A stretch of DNA of 64,000 bases from Heliocidaris tuberculata (taxonomy: Eukaryota; Echinodermata; Echinoidea; Camarodonta; Echinometridae). This document shows, in pieces, positions 10,674 through 22,554 of this stretch. The DNA lies in NCBI GenBank assembly GCA_025618425.1, contig CM046851.1, positions 7,739,969 to 7,803,968 on the forward strand. The letters run 5' to 3'. Within the stretch, counting starts at the first letter, position 1; every line of letters starts with the position of its first letter. The notes under the pieces are model-generated. The model saw only the letters and a list, made by a program, of their open reading frames with translations. It did not search any database and was not told the DNA's origin. A program made the position numbers and the translations under genes.

Positions 10674-11479
10674 GATAAATGTTGATTATAAAATGCCTAC
10701 TGCAGTCAAACTTGTATAAAGATTAATTGAGGGAGACAAGATAAGTGGTCCTTATAGGCAGATATAGAAGGCAGCAATCATAAAAACTTAGGCCTACTCC
10801 ATGGATAGATGTAAATACTGTATACATGTATTTCACATTATGTTCATTGTAACAAAAAGACTTGCATTTTGAAGTATTCAGATTACAGTAGCAAATGCAT
10901 ATATGGTAAGATTTAGAAATGCAGGAATCATAACACGGCAGAATTTCATAGTGAACTAGTGATTTATTAGACGCTGCCACATATAGTACATACATGTGCG
11001 TATAGTGATGGATCAATCATAGCCTCGCATGCATGCTTAACTATCTAGGTTATGAATACTGTATGAGAGAGATAGGAGTTGAGATTTTATCTGCAGATTT
11101 TCTTTCATCAAATATTTTTTCTGTTGGGTACTCTGATGAAATGAATTTTGTATTCTTGTCTGTTCTTGTGGAAAATTTGTAAATGGATTCTCAATCGACC
11201 ATCCTTCAACAAAAACGTGATCTGCAGGTTTTTTTGCATTGTATTACGATGAAATGAAATACATGTTATTGTCATTTCTTACAGAAAACAAGTCTATTCT
11301 CATGTGATTTTCATGTTTGTTGTCCACATACAATAGACGGATAAGTGTGTATTTTTAAATTCATGGAAATTTTTTTTTTTGTAAGCCATTGACTACTGAA
11401 TTTTTCTCATTCCCATTGTCTTAATACAGGATGTACATGTAGCTGGTTCATGTATATGTGCTTGTCGGTAAAGGGTTAA
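10674..11479. other. Single-copy AT-rich sequence
   Basis: Nothing recognised apart from scattered TACATGTA palindromes and a T-run near 11370. Confidence 0.45.
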
Positions 11480-11936
11480 TATAGTCGACTTGACATTTTA
11501 TGAACCTAGAAAAGTTCTTTTCTTGGAAGTTTTTTTCGTTGATTTGTGATCCCACGTTGTCTCCGAACAATTTCAGCTTTGTTTCCCGTACATTGTAAAG
11601 CAACTTTGAGCTTTTTGCATAATTTGCATTTAAATCCAATGTGCGTGCTGCGCTTGATGCTAACAGTGTTGTTAATCTTGTGTAATGAAACCTGTGAATT
11701 CCCTGGTATAACCTCCGTTCGCTCGTTGCATGACAGGTTTCATTACCTAAGATGAACAACACATTGGATTTTGCGAGGCAAATTATGCAAATTGCTCAAG
11801 GTGGCTACATGTACTTGTGCAACAAAGCTGAAACTGTTCTGGAATTACTCATGATTACAAATCAACAAGAAAAAAAATACGGAAAGAACTTTTCTAGGTT
11901 CACTGTTAGTTGTATAGTAGCGTCAAGTGGACTATA
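11480..11936. mobile_element. 457-bp fold-back element with ~220-bp arms
   Basis: The left arm starts TATAGTCGACTTGAC (11480) and the right arm ends GTCAAGTGGACTATA (11936). The arms stay complementary along nearly their whole length: AACCTAGAAAAGTTC pairs with GAACTTTTCTAGGTT, and ATCCAATGTG (11636) pairs with CACATTGGAT (11760). GTAATGAAACCTGT (11683) pairs with ACAGGTTTCATTAC close to the centre, leaving only a short loop around 11700-11730. The whole element can fold into one long imperfect hairpin, as expected of a fold-back transposon or a very long-TIR MITE. The open frames inside it are by-products of this symmetry. Confidence 0.85.
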
Positions 11937-12326
11937 ATAAGCATGGTTAGGAAAAGTTGATACTGTAGGTCCCTGGATTTCAAGTTTGTACGCAAATGTG
12001 CACCATCTCCACTCCCTTTTACCCACTCCTTGGAGAGTATATTTGCCATCGTTTTCACCTTTCTCGTTTAGTACCTCCATCCTATATGTGTGCAGGGCAA
12101 CGTCAATACTCGCCTACATCCTACCAAAGGAAATTCTGCTTCTAAGTATTGCATTTGTTTAGTACTGATTAAACTCCCCTAGACTCCAGCTAGGCCAGAC
12201 AAGCCATGGGTTATGTAACCCCTGCTTTGCAAACTCTTAGTCAGATGTTTACCCAAGGTTTGTTGAAAAGGTGTTAAATCAATAAAAGGATTGCTCTTGA
12301 ACAAACCAGAGAGTTATAAAAGTCAG
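11937..12326. other. Single-copy sequence
   Basis: No gene or repeat recognised between the fold-back element and MITE J1. Confidence 0.4.
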
Positions 12327-12824
12327 GTTCACACAAAAGGAGCTAAATTTTAAGTTTCGCTTGTAGTTTCAAAACTTTAAGTTAACTTGAAGTTATCTTG
12401 TAGTTTCAGACAGTATGAATGGACTCGTAGTTTTGAAACTGAAGTTTACTTGTAGTTCTAGAACCACAAGCGAGCTTGTGGTTAACGCCGAAACCACGAG
12501 CAGCAGGGGTCCTCTGTCGCAGTTTTGGACCATGTGCACAGAATAAAATTTAAGTTTCGCAAGCTCGTAGTTAAGAATGACCTCTTTGTTCATGTTAAAC
12601 TTCCGGATCATACCCTTCATGCGAATTATGAGCTCAGGATCTGTATATGTACTGTACACATTATCGGTATGTACTTCCGGTGTTAACGATGATCGCTCGG
12701 CTTGTAGTCTTGGAACAACGAGCATCATTGTTTCGGGCCCATGTGAACCCTCCTGGTAGTGAGTCATTTCATTAACTCAAAGTTTCGCTAACTTAAGTTT
12801 TGAAACCACAAGTCCCGTATGAAC
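12327..12824 (+). mobile_element. MITE J, copy 1
   Basis: About 498 bp from GTTCACAC to GTATGAAC, i.e. short terminal inverted repeats GTTCAYAC. The same element, inverted, lies at 22555-23043. The inside is built from repeated CTTGTGGTT / AACCACAAG and GAAACTTAAAGTTT-type blocks, present in both orientations, so the whole element is rich in dyad symmetry. No coding capacity is credible. Superfamily unknown. Confidence 0.85.
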
Positions 12825-13901
12825 GTAGCTAATGAGAGAAGATCTATACAAGATACAGAAATTAGGCTATAGTTATGCCTTTTTCCCTATCTGCATTAAA
12901 AACAATTTAGGGAATGATGGAATCAGATTCACAGTGCATCTGTTATTAGGCCTACATGTAGTATAGATTATAGAATCACATGCTTGGATAAAGAAGAATA
13001 TTTTCCATCTCATGCACAATCTTTTCATTCATCATGAGATAAAAGACATCCCTGAGTTAATGATGGAAAAAGAGCTAGTGGCCTTCGCAGAGTGAACTCC
13101 ATTCTTGGCTGTTCCGTCACATGATATTTTCTATTAATTGATTGATTATTTTACCTGACTGCTTCGAAAGCAATTACCGGTATATGCTTGGGGATAACTG
13201 GTGGATCTATTGCCTGTTTTAGGGACTTGGTTATTATGATTAATGACTTACTAAAGTGTTATAGCACATCAAATTTTGTCCTGAATCCAAATCCATTTCG
13301 AACCTCATTAATTTGTAATTTTTACTTTCTAGTGGAACCAAAAAAAAAAAAAAGTGAGTGAAAGCTATGAGTGCTTTAACAATGGAAAGGTAAGAAAGTG
13401 CCAGACAAAATCACTATGAGAGGCTGAGAAAATCTAATTTTCTTGATATGATATTCTAAACAAGCTCTCATGAACAGCAAATAAAAGAAAAAAAAAATGT
13501 TTACCCTGTGACATTTAGTGAATAAATTGAATCATGTGATGAATTGTATGTGGATACAGATGGCAAAGTGAAAAAAAAAAAAGGTCCTCATTACGATTCC
13601 AGAACTTGCAACATATAGCCTGCTCTGATTGAATAGAAACTGGGCCATGAGATCGGTTTACAGGAACTAATCCACTCTTAAAAGGATTTCCAATTGAGCT
13701 CATTCCTTCTCTATTAATGACTTCCCTTGTTGGTGTGAAAAGCTTCCTCTTTCTGTCAGACGAAATCAGCCAAGCATTGCTGGTACTGGTAGTTTGCAGA
13801 TGCGGGAGGTCTCGATGAATGGTCAGATTTAAAGGTGACTAAAATAAATAACCCCCCAAAGATAATTTGTAGATTGTGAAAAGACATGAAATCATTCTCT
13901 A
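12825..13901. other. Single-copy AT-rich sequence
   Basis: Contains short A-runs near 13340, 13490 and 13570. No gene or element recognised. Confidence 0.45.
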
Positions 13902-14320
13902 AAGGCCACCGCACACCTTACGATCGGTCTGCGATTCGATTTCAGAAGAAAATGTAATATTTGACAAATCATTTAAAAACGAAAAATATTTTTGATTAAG
14001 GGTCTGAATAGTCATACAGATATATAGTAAAATCAATAATACGGCCTTTGCCAAGTTTTCTAGTCGGTGGAATGGCCAAATCGGCTCCAAGTTGTAGTGA
14101 TGTCACAAAAATCGTATGACTGCCTACGATTTGAAACCTATTTTGCCCTTATTCCCTGTAGAAAGCTGACAGGTCACGAAAACCTTATGTTTAGTATTCA
14201 TATTATTTTTCAGAACCTGAATAGGGTAGATTTCATTTGTTAAAATGCCAATATTTAATGCCATAGCGATTTTTTTCACAAATCAGATTGCAGACCACTC
14301 ATAAGGTGTGCGGTGGCCTT
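13902..14320. mobile_element. MITE O (AAGGCCACCGCACACC ends)
   Basis: The terminal inverted repeats AAGGCCACCGCACACCTTA and TAAGGTGTGCGGTGGCCTT are perfect over 19 bases. A few bases inside, GTCTGC (13927) pairs with GCAGAC (14289). Length is about 419 bp, with no coding capacity. The right flank is TTAA (14319-14322 overlapping the end) and the left is CTAA, so a decayed TTAA target duplication is possible. Confidence 0.88.
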
Positions 14321-17300
14321 AAGACTATACATGTATGTATGAGGCATTCATATGATTAAAGATTATAGAGCATTTACAAAGTGAAAACTGATTTTGTATC
14401 AAAAGCCCTCCTTGAAGTTAACTGGCATGTGCATGCGAGTGCGTCGACTTGTCTCCTTTTTTGTTTCCAGTGTAATTTTGGTTTTCAACTTGTAATATTT
14501 CTTCACAGAAGTAATAATTTGAATTTGAAGCTGATATTTCAAAAATATTGTATACTCATGGAACCAAAAACGTACAGAGCAAATTTTTTTTGGTGATAGG
14601 TACCCTTTGAATACTAGGAAATATAATAGTGTGAACCTACACTATGCCAACAACAAAAAAGTAAGTTGTCTTTGATCCCAGGTATGTCTTGCATACTAGG
14701 AACTGTGTTGTGACTGCATTCAAAACATGGATTATTTTTTATAAAAAAACAATTCATAACTTTGTTTTTATTTCAGAACAGCATGTATAATTCTTAAATC
14801 TTTTTCTGAATAATCCTTATGTGCTTTTTATCAAGATTTATTTTGATCCCCTTTCTTTATATTCAAACTTTATGTTCAAGAGGCTTACTCCACGACTTAA
14901 AAAATTAGGTTGATGAAGAATGCTGTCTAGAGTCGTTATTCTGAAAATGCTAATATTTGTGTTCACTGTTCAGTTCGAGTTTTATTATGTCTAGTTTGAT
15001 TTAGTGTAAGATAGATTTCTTGTTAAACAATGTTATGGGAGATATACATGTAGGTAGGTTACTAGATAAAGAAAAAATTGTTTTGGGAACATCAAAACAC
15101 ACACGATCTGTATTGACTTTGTGGATTATTTTCTTTCAAGGATTGTTACACTTTTCAAGTAAATGTATTATAAATAAACACATTATGTTCTTCCACTCCC
15201 TGAAAAACGGCCCTTTGGACTTTTTATTTCAGGCAGTCTGTTCTATTCATGTAAACGTCATTGGCGGTAAATTGTAATGAAAGAAAGATCAGATAAAGGA
15301 AGCAGAATGTAGATCAGATGAAGGGGAGACTGGCGGGACCAAGGTACAGTTTGATGGAAGGTCTCCATCTTGCTGGTGTGAGATCTGAGGATATATGTAG
15401 AACTGTGGCTGTGATAAGAGCATCGGTAATCAGGGTTGAAAGCATGCTGGGAAGTAGTCTTAAAGGGAGAATAGAGTCTTTTACAATTTACATATTACAT
15501 AAGTTGTAATTACATGTATGTTTGGATTATATTGGCTTGATGTAGATGAAAACATATTTGGACCTAAACTAAACAAAGTATCTCTTCTTATCATTATTTT
15601 CATGTAAGGTTTTAGTAGTTCAGTTTAAAAATTAAAATACATAAAGATAATATAAGAACGGCCGATCATACTGCTGAAATCAATTTCATAATAGGGGCTC
15701 TTATTCCTCATTTGAAAAGTATCCAGACTGGACTGTTGATGCTACATTTCTTACTTTGTAGAAGTTAGGGGTTCAGTAATTTTAATTTTGAACCCTGTTC
15801 AATAAGAGCTCCGAGTAAAGTAAAAGGATGTCACAATTTTTCTTCAATGGAATGGAGGCCCTTGATAGCAAAATTCCAAAGTCCAAAGTAGCAAAATTAG
15901 GAAGAAAAAAGATACAAACATGACACAAGTGGATCAATCAAACCTTTTTCATTTACACTTGTAGCATAAGAATGATTTTTTTTTTTTAAATCAGAAAAGT
16001 TGATGTGTCAGCATTAGCTTGTTTGGTGGCTTGAGGCTAGAATATATATCTCTCTCACTTGTAGTGCAGTGTTTGTAAACTTGGTAATCCATGTGAGTTT
16101 AAGTGAAAAATAGATCGATATGGGCTAAAGTGGCTTAAATCCGATCCCTATATTCAGTCAATTGATTGAAAGGCATCTGTGATCAAGGCTCATTCACTAC
16201 TACCGAGCATTCCAAAGGTAAATCAAACAATAAATAGGCCTACTTGTTATGTTTGACAGCTATATGATAAAGTGATAAATATAGAAAAATACAATAACAT
16301 CAATCATTATTAACCTCAAACATGTAAATTTTGCACAACTTGCAGACGAAATTTCTAGATACATTTGCATAATGCATTGTTTAGTTTGCAATACCATTGA
16401 AGTGAATTAAAAAAAAACACAGACTATGCTTTTAAGTTCTCCCATTGCATTAAAATAAGAATTTGCTGTGCTGTGAAAAGCAGCGAAGAAGAAGAGCTGA
16501 AAATGTCTTTCACTATGACCTTGCCAGGTGACCTTTGAGCAGTGCTTAATTTCTAAATTGATATCAAGCTATTCTTGTCTTGGACCAATTCACAAATATT
16601 TTCTGTTGATCGAGAGCTAAAAGGACGTTATCGTTATGCTGATGGATATGAGTTTATGCCCTTCTGACCCTCAGCATAGAATATCAATTTTGTAGACATG
16701 GGCTAAGGCCTACATGTAAACTGTATATCTATAGCTGCATTCATATTCCTGATAACTCTATTCTACAGTATATAGTTTTTTTTTTAAAGATAGAACTGGG
16801 AACAATTGCATTGTTTGCATCATCATCTTGTAGATATTTCTTAAAGTATGAATTATTCCTACACAGTGATCACTTCTGATCTGTTTTTCATACTGCAAAG
16901 TACACTGAGTACTACGTATCTTTCAATTTATGCTCACCCCTAACAGCATATTGATACATATTTTTATTATTAGAATATACATGTACCTGTTTGCTCTGCA
17001 GGGTTTACACTGCAATTTTCGGATTATTATGGGCTACCTAACCTGATGCAAGCTCATGCATGCGACTCTTATTGTTGGAATGGAATATTCGCTCAGTTTG
17101 CAGCGGAAATGTGGCTTGTTCATGATTTTAAACTTCAAAGGTGGGAGTCAAATGTTCAGGTATCGAGTAGATGCTCTGGTGTGCAGACACTTAAGACAAA
17201 ATCCAATTTTAGTACTCTTTATTCCGGAATTATTTTCACTTTTTACCCAAATAATGCAAATTCATAATGTTACTGTTTGAGCAAAAATATATTCCCGAAA

Positions 17301-17375
17301 AAAATAAAGAGTTGCCATGGTAATATTAATTTTTCATTTTCCCTGTTTTGGAGCCAGTTTGCTGCATACCTACAC
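14321..17375. other. Single-copy AT-rich sequence
   Basis: No gene recognised. A short inverted pair GGGGCTCTTATT (15695) / AATAAGAGCTCC (15800) brackets about 120 bp and might be a small eroded MITE. At 17311-17324 GTTGCCATGGTAAT is one base off an RFX X-box. Otherwise featureless. Confidence 0.4.
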
Positions 17376-17610
17376 TGGTTTGCGGCCCCATGTACAAACT
17401 CAATGGAGAGTTCGCGCGCGCATCTTGTGTGCGCGAGCTGAGCAAAATCTCATCGGCCCGAGCCAGAGTCCCACGCCAGAGCTCCCCGCGTGCGATCCGG
17501 CTGCACACCGATGCAGTGATATCTGACACTGACATCGCCGTTTGCACGGAGTTTTCGCCGCAGCGCACCGGTGTGTCACACACACACTTAATATCGATGA
17601 CTGCAACTAG
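17376..17610. other. GC- and CpG-rich block in AT-rich DNA
   Basis: A sharp compositional island with GCGCGCGC-type sequence near 17413, several CpGs and few stop codons on either strand. The open frames through it (for example 17348-17635 +) overlap on both strands and show no codon or motif pattern, so I do not call a gene. It could be a CpG-rich repeat, an alternative promoter or a regulatory element. Confidence 0.5.
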
Positions 17611-19143
17611 TGATTGGACACTTTTGAGCTTGTGACACATGAAAAATCCCAATCTAAAATTGAAAATTTCTTGAAATTAAGCTTATTTTTCAAAACCCTA
17701 TTTCCTCAACAACATGCTTACGAAAGGCGTATTTTCAAAATTTTCAAGTTTTCGTAATGGGAATGCCAATTGTTGTATCACTAAAAATGTGTTATTTATG
17801 GATACTTTTTTCATGGCCACTTCTGTTTTTCTTTAACTTTGGTAATGTACCCTTTGTGTGGTGATATGTGATATATGATGATTTATAAAATCATTGATTT
17901 TATGTATATTATGTATTTTAAAGTGATTTTGCATTGCAAACAATAGACCAGCCGCACTTTGGAGCATCTACTCTAGACCGGAATTGATTGCAGTATAATG
18001 CAGTGGAATACACCTGGTAAAAAAGATGTGATGACAGTTATGATGAAGAAATATGAAAAAAATAATTTCTGGTATGCGTAATAAGAGTTTATGTTTCATT
18101 TTGTGCAGTGATGTGCAATAATGTTCAGAGAGTTGTGGAAACAAAAGAAGACCTTTGACAAAGAAGACCTTTAAACAATAAAATATATAAACAGCAAGGG
18201 GGGGGGGGGTCTAATTTTTATAACAGAAAACCCCCAAAGAGCTCTGATGAACATAGAAATATTGTGTATTATGAATTTGTGCTTATTTACTTATGTTAGA
18301 TGAAATATAGAGGTATACAGAGAAAAAAATGTAGAGATATACAGATGAAATATAGAGGTATACATAGAAGAGTGAATATATTTTCTGATCATATAAATTG
18401 TGGGAAGATCCACCATGCCATTTCACCTCTGCTATACAAAATATGTGATTTGATTGTTTATGGGAGGTGAAAAGGGTCATAAACTATTTAGCTCTTATTT
18501 CATCCCACCATAAATCAAAAGAAAAGGTACAAAAAGTACACTGTTTGTTGATTTTGGGGCTACTGGTTTTGGAGTTCCTTTGTGTCTTTGAAGGTCATTG
18601 GTTTCAGAATGCAGTTGAACTTCAGGGATTGAATATTAATGTAATAAAACATTTGTGTAGTAGTAGTTGACTTCATAGAGCATTTGAAGAACCATGAATA
18701 TCTATCTACAGTATCTGATCATTATGGATAAATGTATGGGCACAATATGAACTCTTATAAAATGGGTTCAAGAATGTAGCCAATCAGATGCGCTGAAATG
18801 AGTCATGTGTGCACTCTTTATTTTTTCGCTAACATGCACAGGAGTGCAAAAAGTGGGCAGCAAAATGTGATGATGCACAGCTGAGATGCGCGTATCCGTA
18901 CCGCTAGGGCATACAAACTTAAGACGCGATGAAATGCACGTAGTTTCATATAGGAAGGCCATGACAAGGACTTTGATGCGCACACTGACACGCCCATTAT
19001 ACTTTTTTTTAACTGCGCTTTATGTGATGTCATAAAGGAATGCAAATGGCGGCCTCCTTGACTGTGCAATTCTTTGCATTTTGATGGGGTTTGTAACCAT
19101 TTTTGGGACTTTATATTCAGTATTGTTGACCCATTTTATAAAA
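17611..19143. other. Single-copy sequence with minisatellite and promoter-like motifs
   Basis: Includes a G12 run (18198-18209), a short minisatellite (annotated) and a stretch at 18760-19075 with GCCAATCAGATGCG (CCAAT box-like), GTGATGTCATAA (ATF-like) and AAATGGCGGCC (YY1-like, 19044-19054). These motifs are single occurrences and no exon follows. Confidence 0.4.
18297..18372. repeat. Minisatellite, imperfect GATATACAGATGAAATATAGAG units
   Basis: GATGAAATATAGAGGTATACA occurs twice (about 18299 and 18344) with a diverged GTAGAGATATACAGA unit between, giving a period near 22-45 bp. Confidence 0.8.
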
Positions 19144-19306
19144 CAAATAATTCATGTTTTATGGCTCGAGCATTAGTGATATGCGCTGCACTCAGTTAAG
19201 TCACAATGAGACAGATTATAATGAACTTGACAAGTCTCGTTCATTATCCCATTGTGACTTAACATTCGCATATTCACTAATGCACTCGCAAACATGCATT
19301 ATTTGT
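19144..19306. mobile_element. Fold-back element, 163 bp
   Basis: CAAATAATTCATG...GCATTAGTGATATGCG on the left is complementary to CGCATATTCACTAATGC...CATGCATTATTTG on the right; the inner pair TTAAGTCACAATGAG / CCATTGTGACTTAA continues the stem. It is nearly one continuous hairpin. Confidence 0.8.
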
Positions 19307-19737
19307 ATAATAATCAACTGGGCTGTATAGCCCACAAGACCAAATAAGCCCACAAGACCAACATGTCAGTCTCAGGGGCCTTCTGACAACTTTCCTGAGG
19401 GTTCACAAGACTGCCATTTGCGGTCTTGATTGCCGTCGGTCTCATAGGCTGTCAGTTTTTGGGATAGATGTGGATTCAAGTGAGTCATTTCAAAGTTGAT
19501 AATGGAACTTCATTTTTAGAGAAATTCTAATTTGGTAATTCTTAAGTTTTCTTCATGCAATTCATGTAGATTGGTTGTAGCTAGGTTCAGCAAAATGTTA
19601 GCAGCCAAAATGTAACTGAAAACTTGCTGGAAATTACAATCACTAAAACTCTACAGTGATCAAGAGAATAAGATCTATTGTTTTAGATTTCTTTGCTACT
19701 TACTTGGCTAAATTGTACATTTACAGTTAATAGACAT

Positions 19738-19933
19738 ATTCACAAAGGAGGTTTAAACCACGGGTAAGGTTTAAACCTCTGTAAGCGTACTGAAATAAGC
19801 GTAAATAAGCGCGCATTGCCCATGCACTCGCTCAAAGAAAATATATGATTGGATCTGTTTCCGTGCGCACGTACGCTTAAAAAACCCAGGAGGGGGTTTA
19901 AACCATTGTTTAAACCAAACCTCCTTTGTGAAT
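19738..19933. mobile_element. MITE I, ~196 bp
   Basis: ATTCACAAAGGAGGTTTAAA on the left pairs with AAACCTCCTTTGTGAAT on the right (one extra base). Inner blocks GGTTTAAACC occur several times on both sides. The centre carries ATGATTGGATCTG, whose complement is a CCAATCA-type sequence. Confidence 0.75.
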
Positions 19934-21192
19934 TCGGGCCATAGTGTAAGCTTCATTTTATTTTGAGAGAATTTATTTTCCATCATTTCCAGAATTCAAG
20001 ATATCATTTAACAGGAGGCAGGAGTAAATACTGAAGCAGTGCAGGTGCGCATAAATAAATCAGGAATTCATTGTATTTTATAAACTGATATTTATAGTAC
20101 AGAAAGAACTTAAACAGACACTGTAGTATTTAATTATCATAAATGGTTAGAACGTACACACCGGCATCCAATCTGATTAATTTGCATAGAGGAAGAAGAA
20201 GAGGAGGTTATTGGTATTAACCCACTTAGAGGGGCATGATGAGTCACCAAATTTATTCAAGAGTGCGTGCGTTGAATTTGACATGGTGTTAGCATATCGG
20301 TCCATGTTGCGTCAGCTAAGCTATATTTGGTAATCCTTATTAGTTTAAATGAATGTATAGATAGTGCGTTCACATCGCAGAACATAGGGCCAAGGTGAAG
20401 GGCAACTCAGGATAGCTTACATTGCATGTGCTGTAGGCTGTTGCTCAATGATATTGTGGTAGGCCATTGCTAATGCTATTGCTTGCACTTCATTCATGTT
20501 CAGATTTTGTTAGAGCAGTTTACAAATATATTCTAAATTATGGACATGTGAACTCCAAGATCCATATTATGATGAATTATTATGAAAGTCTGTATGAGTT
20601 ATTATGTTTCATGAGTCAGAACTTAGGTTGCATAGTTTAGTTGTTGCTTTGTCAGTCAAAGCTCTGGTAACTTTCAAGGTCATCATTAGTTGCTACTGCA
20701 GTAGAGAGAACTGGTCTTGGTCTACATTTATTTGGACAAAGTCGTACCAAAGTACCATATCACAAGAGATCCAAAATACTCTGAATCTTTCGAAATGGAC
20801 TTGTTTGAGTTTAGTTTCCCACTTTTTACTGGGCTTTACAAGTAAAGAATAAAAAGAAAGAAATCAACATTGGCTTTTATAAAAGGTATTTTGATTTATT
20901 GTAGATGTTTGTATGACACTTGGGCCCCCAAATTTTAACTCTGAAACTTGAGAATTTTGAAGTTTAAATATGTGGCGCATGCATACAGACCCTAAAAATT
21001 GCAATGTGGACCCCTGTGAAAAAAGAACTTGTGTAGAGCCCTGCTAATGGCTTCACTATATCCTCAAAATATTAGCGCTGTGATTGAGTTACATATGACT
21101 ACCTGATAGAGGGCCCCATCATCTGCATAATATGCCAATAGACATGTCTCTCTAGCTAATGCTGAGGCACGTCACCCCTGTCCTGAGCGCCA
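19934..21192. other. Single-copy AT-rich sequence
   Basis: No gene or repeat recognised. Confidence 0.4.
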
Positions 21193-21556
21193 GTTTAACA
21201 TACCACAAGGGTCAAAGTCAACATGCATGTTTATGTCTTTTGATGGAATAATGCCAGATGATAATGAATTATCGAGGTACTCACGTGGGCAAGATGTTAG
21301 AAATAATACATGTAGCTCAGTTATTACATTTCCATTAACTGTGGTCCTTCTCTGTGAGATATACATAGAATATTATGAAAATTATATGAAATTAAATTGA
21401 AATGTGAACAGGTTTACATACCACAAGTGTCAACCCCTAACATGCATATTTACATGTATGTCTTTTGATAGAATAACACCAGATGACAGTGAATTATGGA
21501 GGTACAATGTACTCATGTGTGCAAGATGTTCAGGAAGATCACCCAGTGATTACATG
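21193..21556. repeat. Diverged direct duplication, ~135-145 bp x 2
   Basis: The block 21193-21327 (ACATACCACAAGGGTCAA, AACATGCATGTTTATG, TCTTTTGATGGAATAA, CCAGATGATAATGAATTA, GCAAGATGTT) recurs at 21413-21556 with the same order and about 20% difference. The two are separated by about 85 bp. Confidence 0.85.
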
Positions 21557-21576
21557 CCCAATAATTTTTTTTTTTT

Positions 21577-21740
21577 TAATGCCTCTGCCCACCAAAGGTG
21601 GTGCCAGAGGCATTATGCTTTCGGGTTGTCCGTCTGTCTGTTTATTCTGGTTATCACAAGATTTCAAGAACAGTTTGAGCCATCAACTGAATTTAGGCAG
21701 AGGCATATAGGAGACACAGTCGCATTCATCTTGTTTACAA
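21577..21740 (+). mobile_element. Hairpin-ended dispersed repeat fragment
   Basis: AATGCCTCTG (21578-21587) pairs with CAGAGGCATT (21605-21614), with CACC/GGTG continuing the stem inward. The segment goes on into TTTCGGGTTGTCCGTCTGTC and GATTTCAAGAACAGTTTGAG. This arrangement, a GCCTCTGCCACC hairpin followed by GGTTGTCCGTC, is one I associate with a dispersed repeat in several invertebrate genomes. The inverted right end is missing. Confidence 0.55.
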
Positions 21741-22285
21741 TATATATTTTGAATACTTTTTTTGTTGAAAAAATTTAGAAGAATGTCAACCAAATCTTCT
21801 TCAACCCACAAATACCACAAATTCATTCCCAGGATGGAAACGCATGTATGGGAGCTCTTTCAGCAGTACAAGTGGAAAATTGTCCTTTTCTCCCATGTAT
21901 TTTGACATTCAAAAGTCACAACGTGATAAACACAGAAATGGAATGCAATATACATTTGTCATTTACAGAGCATGAAATGACAATCGATATACCTCATGTA
22001 CTTCATGTCCTCCATAATTGACAAATTTGAAATGGGGTATTTGGGTTGGAATGAATGCATGAAGGGCATACATACAAAATGTACATATTTACACATGACA
22101 GTGATAAATGAGTACATATCATACATTTCTGTATAAATAGATTACTTTCCACAATTTGCATGAATTTGCAATTATTGGGTACTTAATTTTTTTTTATATA
22201 GTCAGTTTAACATTCTTTGTTTGCTAATTATGAGATACACCCCTCCAAGTGAAGGCATTTTGGAACAAAACAAATTTGTATGCTT
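21741..22285. other. Single-copy AT-rich sequence
   Basis: No gene or repeat recognised. Confidence 0.4.
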
Positions 22286-22500
22286 ACCCCTACCTCCCTT
22301 GGACAACAACAACCCTGGACAACCCCTCCCCTCCAACGCCCCCCCCCCCCAAAAAAAAAAAAAAAAAAAAAAAAACCCTGGAAGACTACCCCAAGGACAA
22401 GTACACATGTACATGTATCTCCTAGGACAAGCACCACAGAAAAATAATCTATAGGACAACTACATAATAGAACAATTACCCTCAGATAACTACCACTTCT
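22286..22500. repeat. Degenerate GGACAACTACC minisatellite, left block
   Basis: Variants of GGACAA(C/G)(T)AC recur at irregular 20-30 bp spacing (near 22299, 22313, 22396, 22425, 22453, 22469). A C12 run followed by A25 (22339-22375) sits inside. The block at 23070-23230 contains the same motif inverted (GTAGTTGTCC, GGTAGTCTCC). Confidence 0.65.
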
Positions 22501-22554
22501 GAGGATGAGGGATGATTTAATGGGGGTAGCTATCCAGAGGCTAAAATAAGCTAC

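Noticed and set aside
12393..12767. 124-codon minus-strand open frame
   Set aside because: Lies wholly inside MITE J1; frame arises from internal CTTGTGGTT repeats and is broken in J2.
17326..17652. Overlapping open frames on both strands over the GC-rich block
   Set aside because: GC-rich DNA has few stops; openness on both strands argues for composition, not coding.
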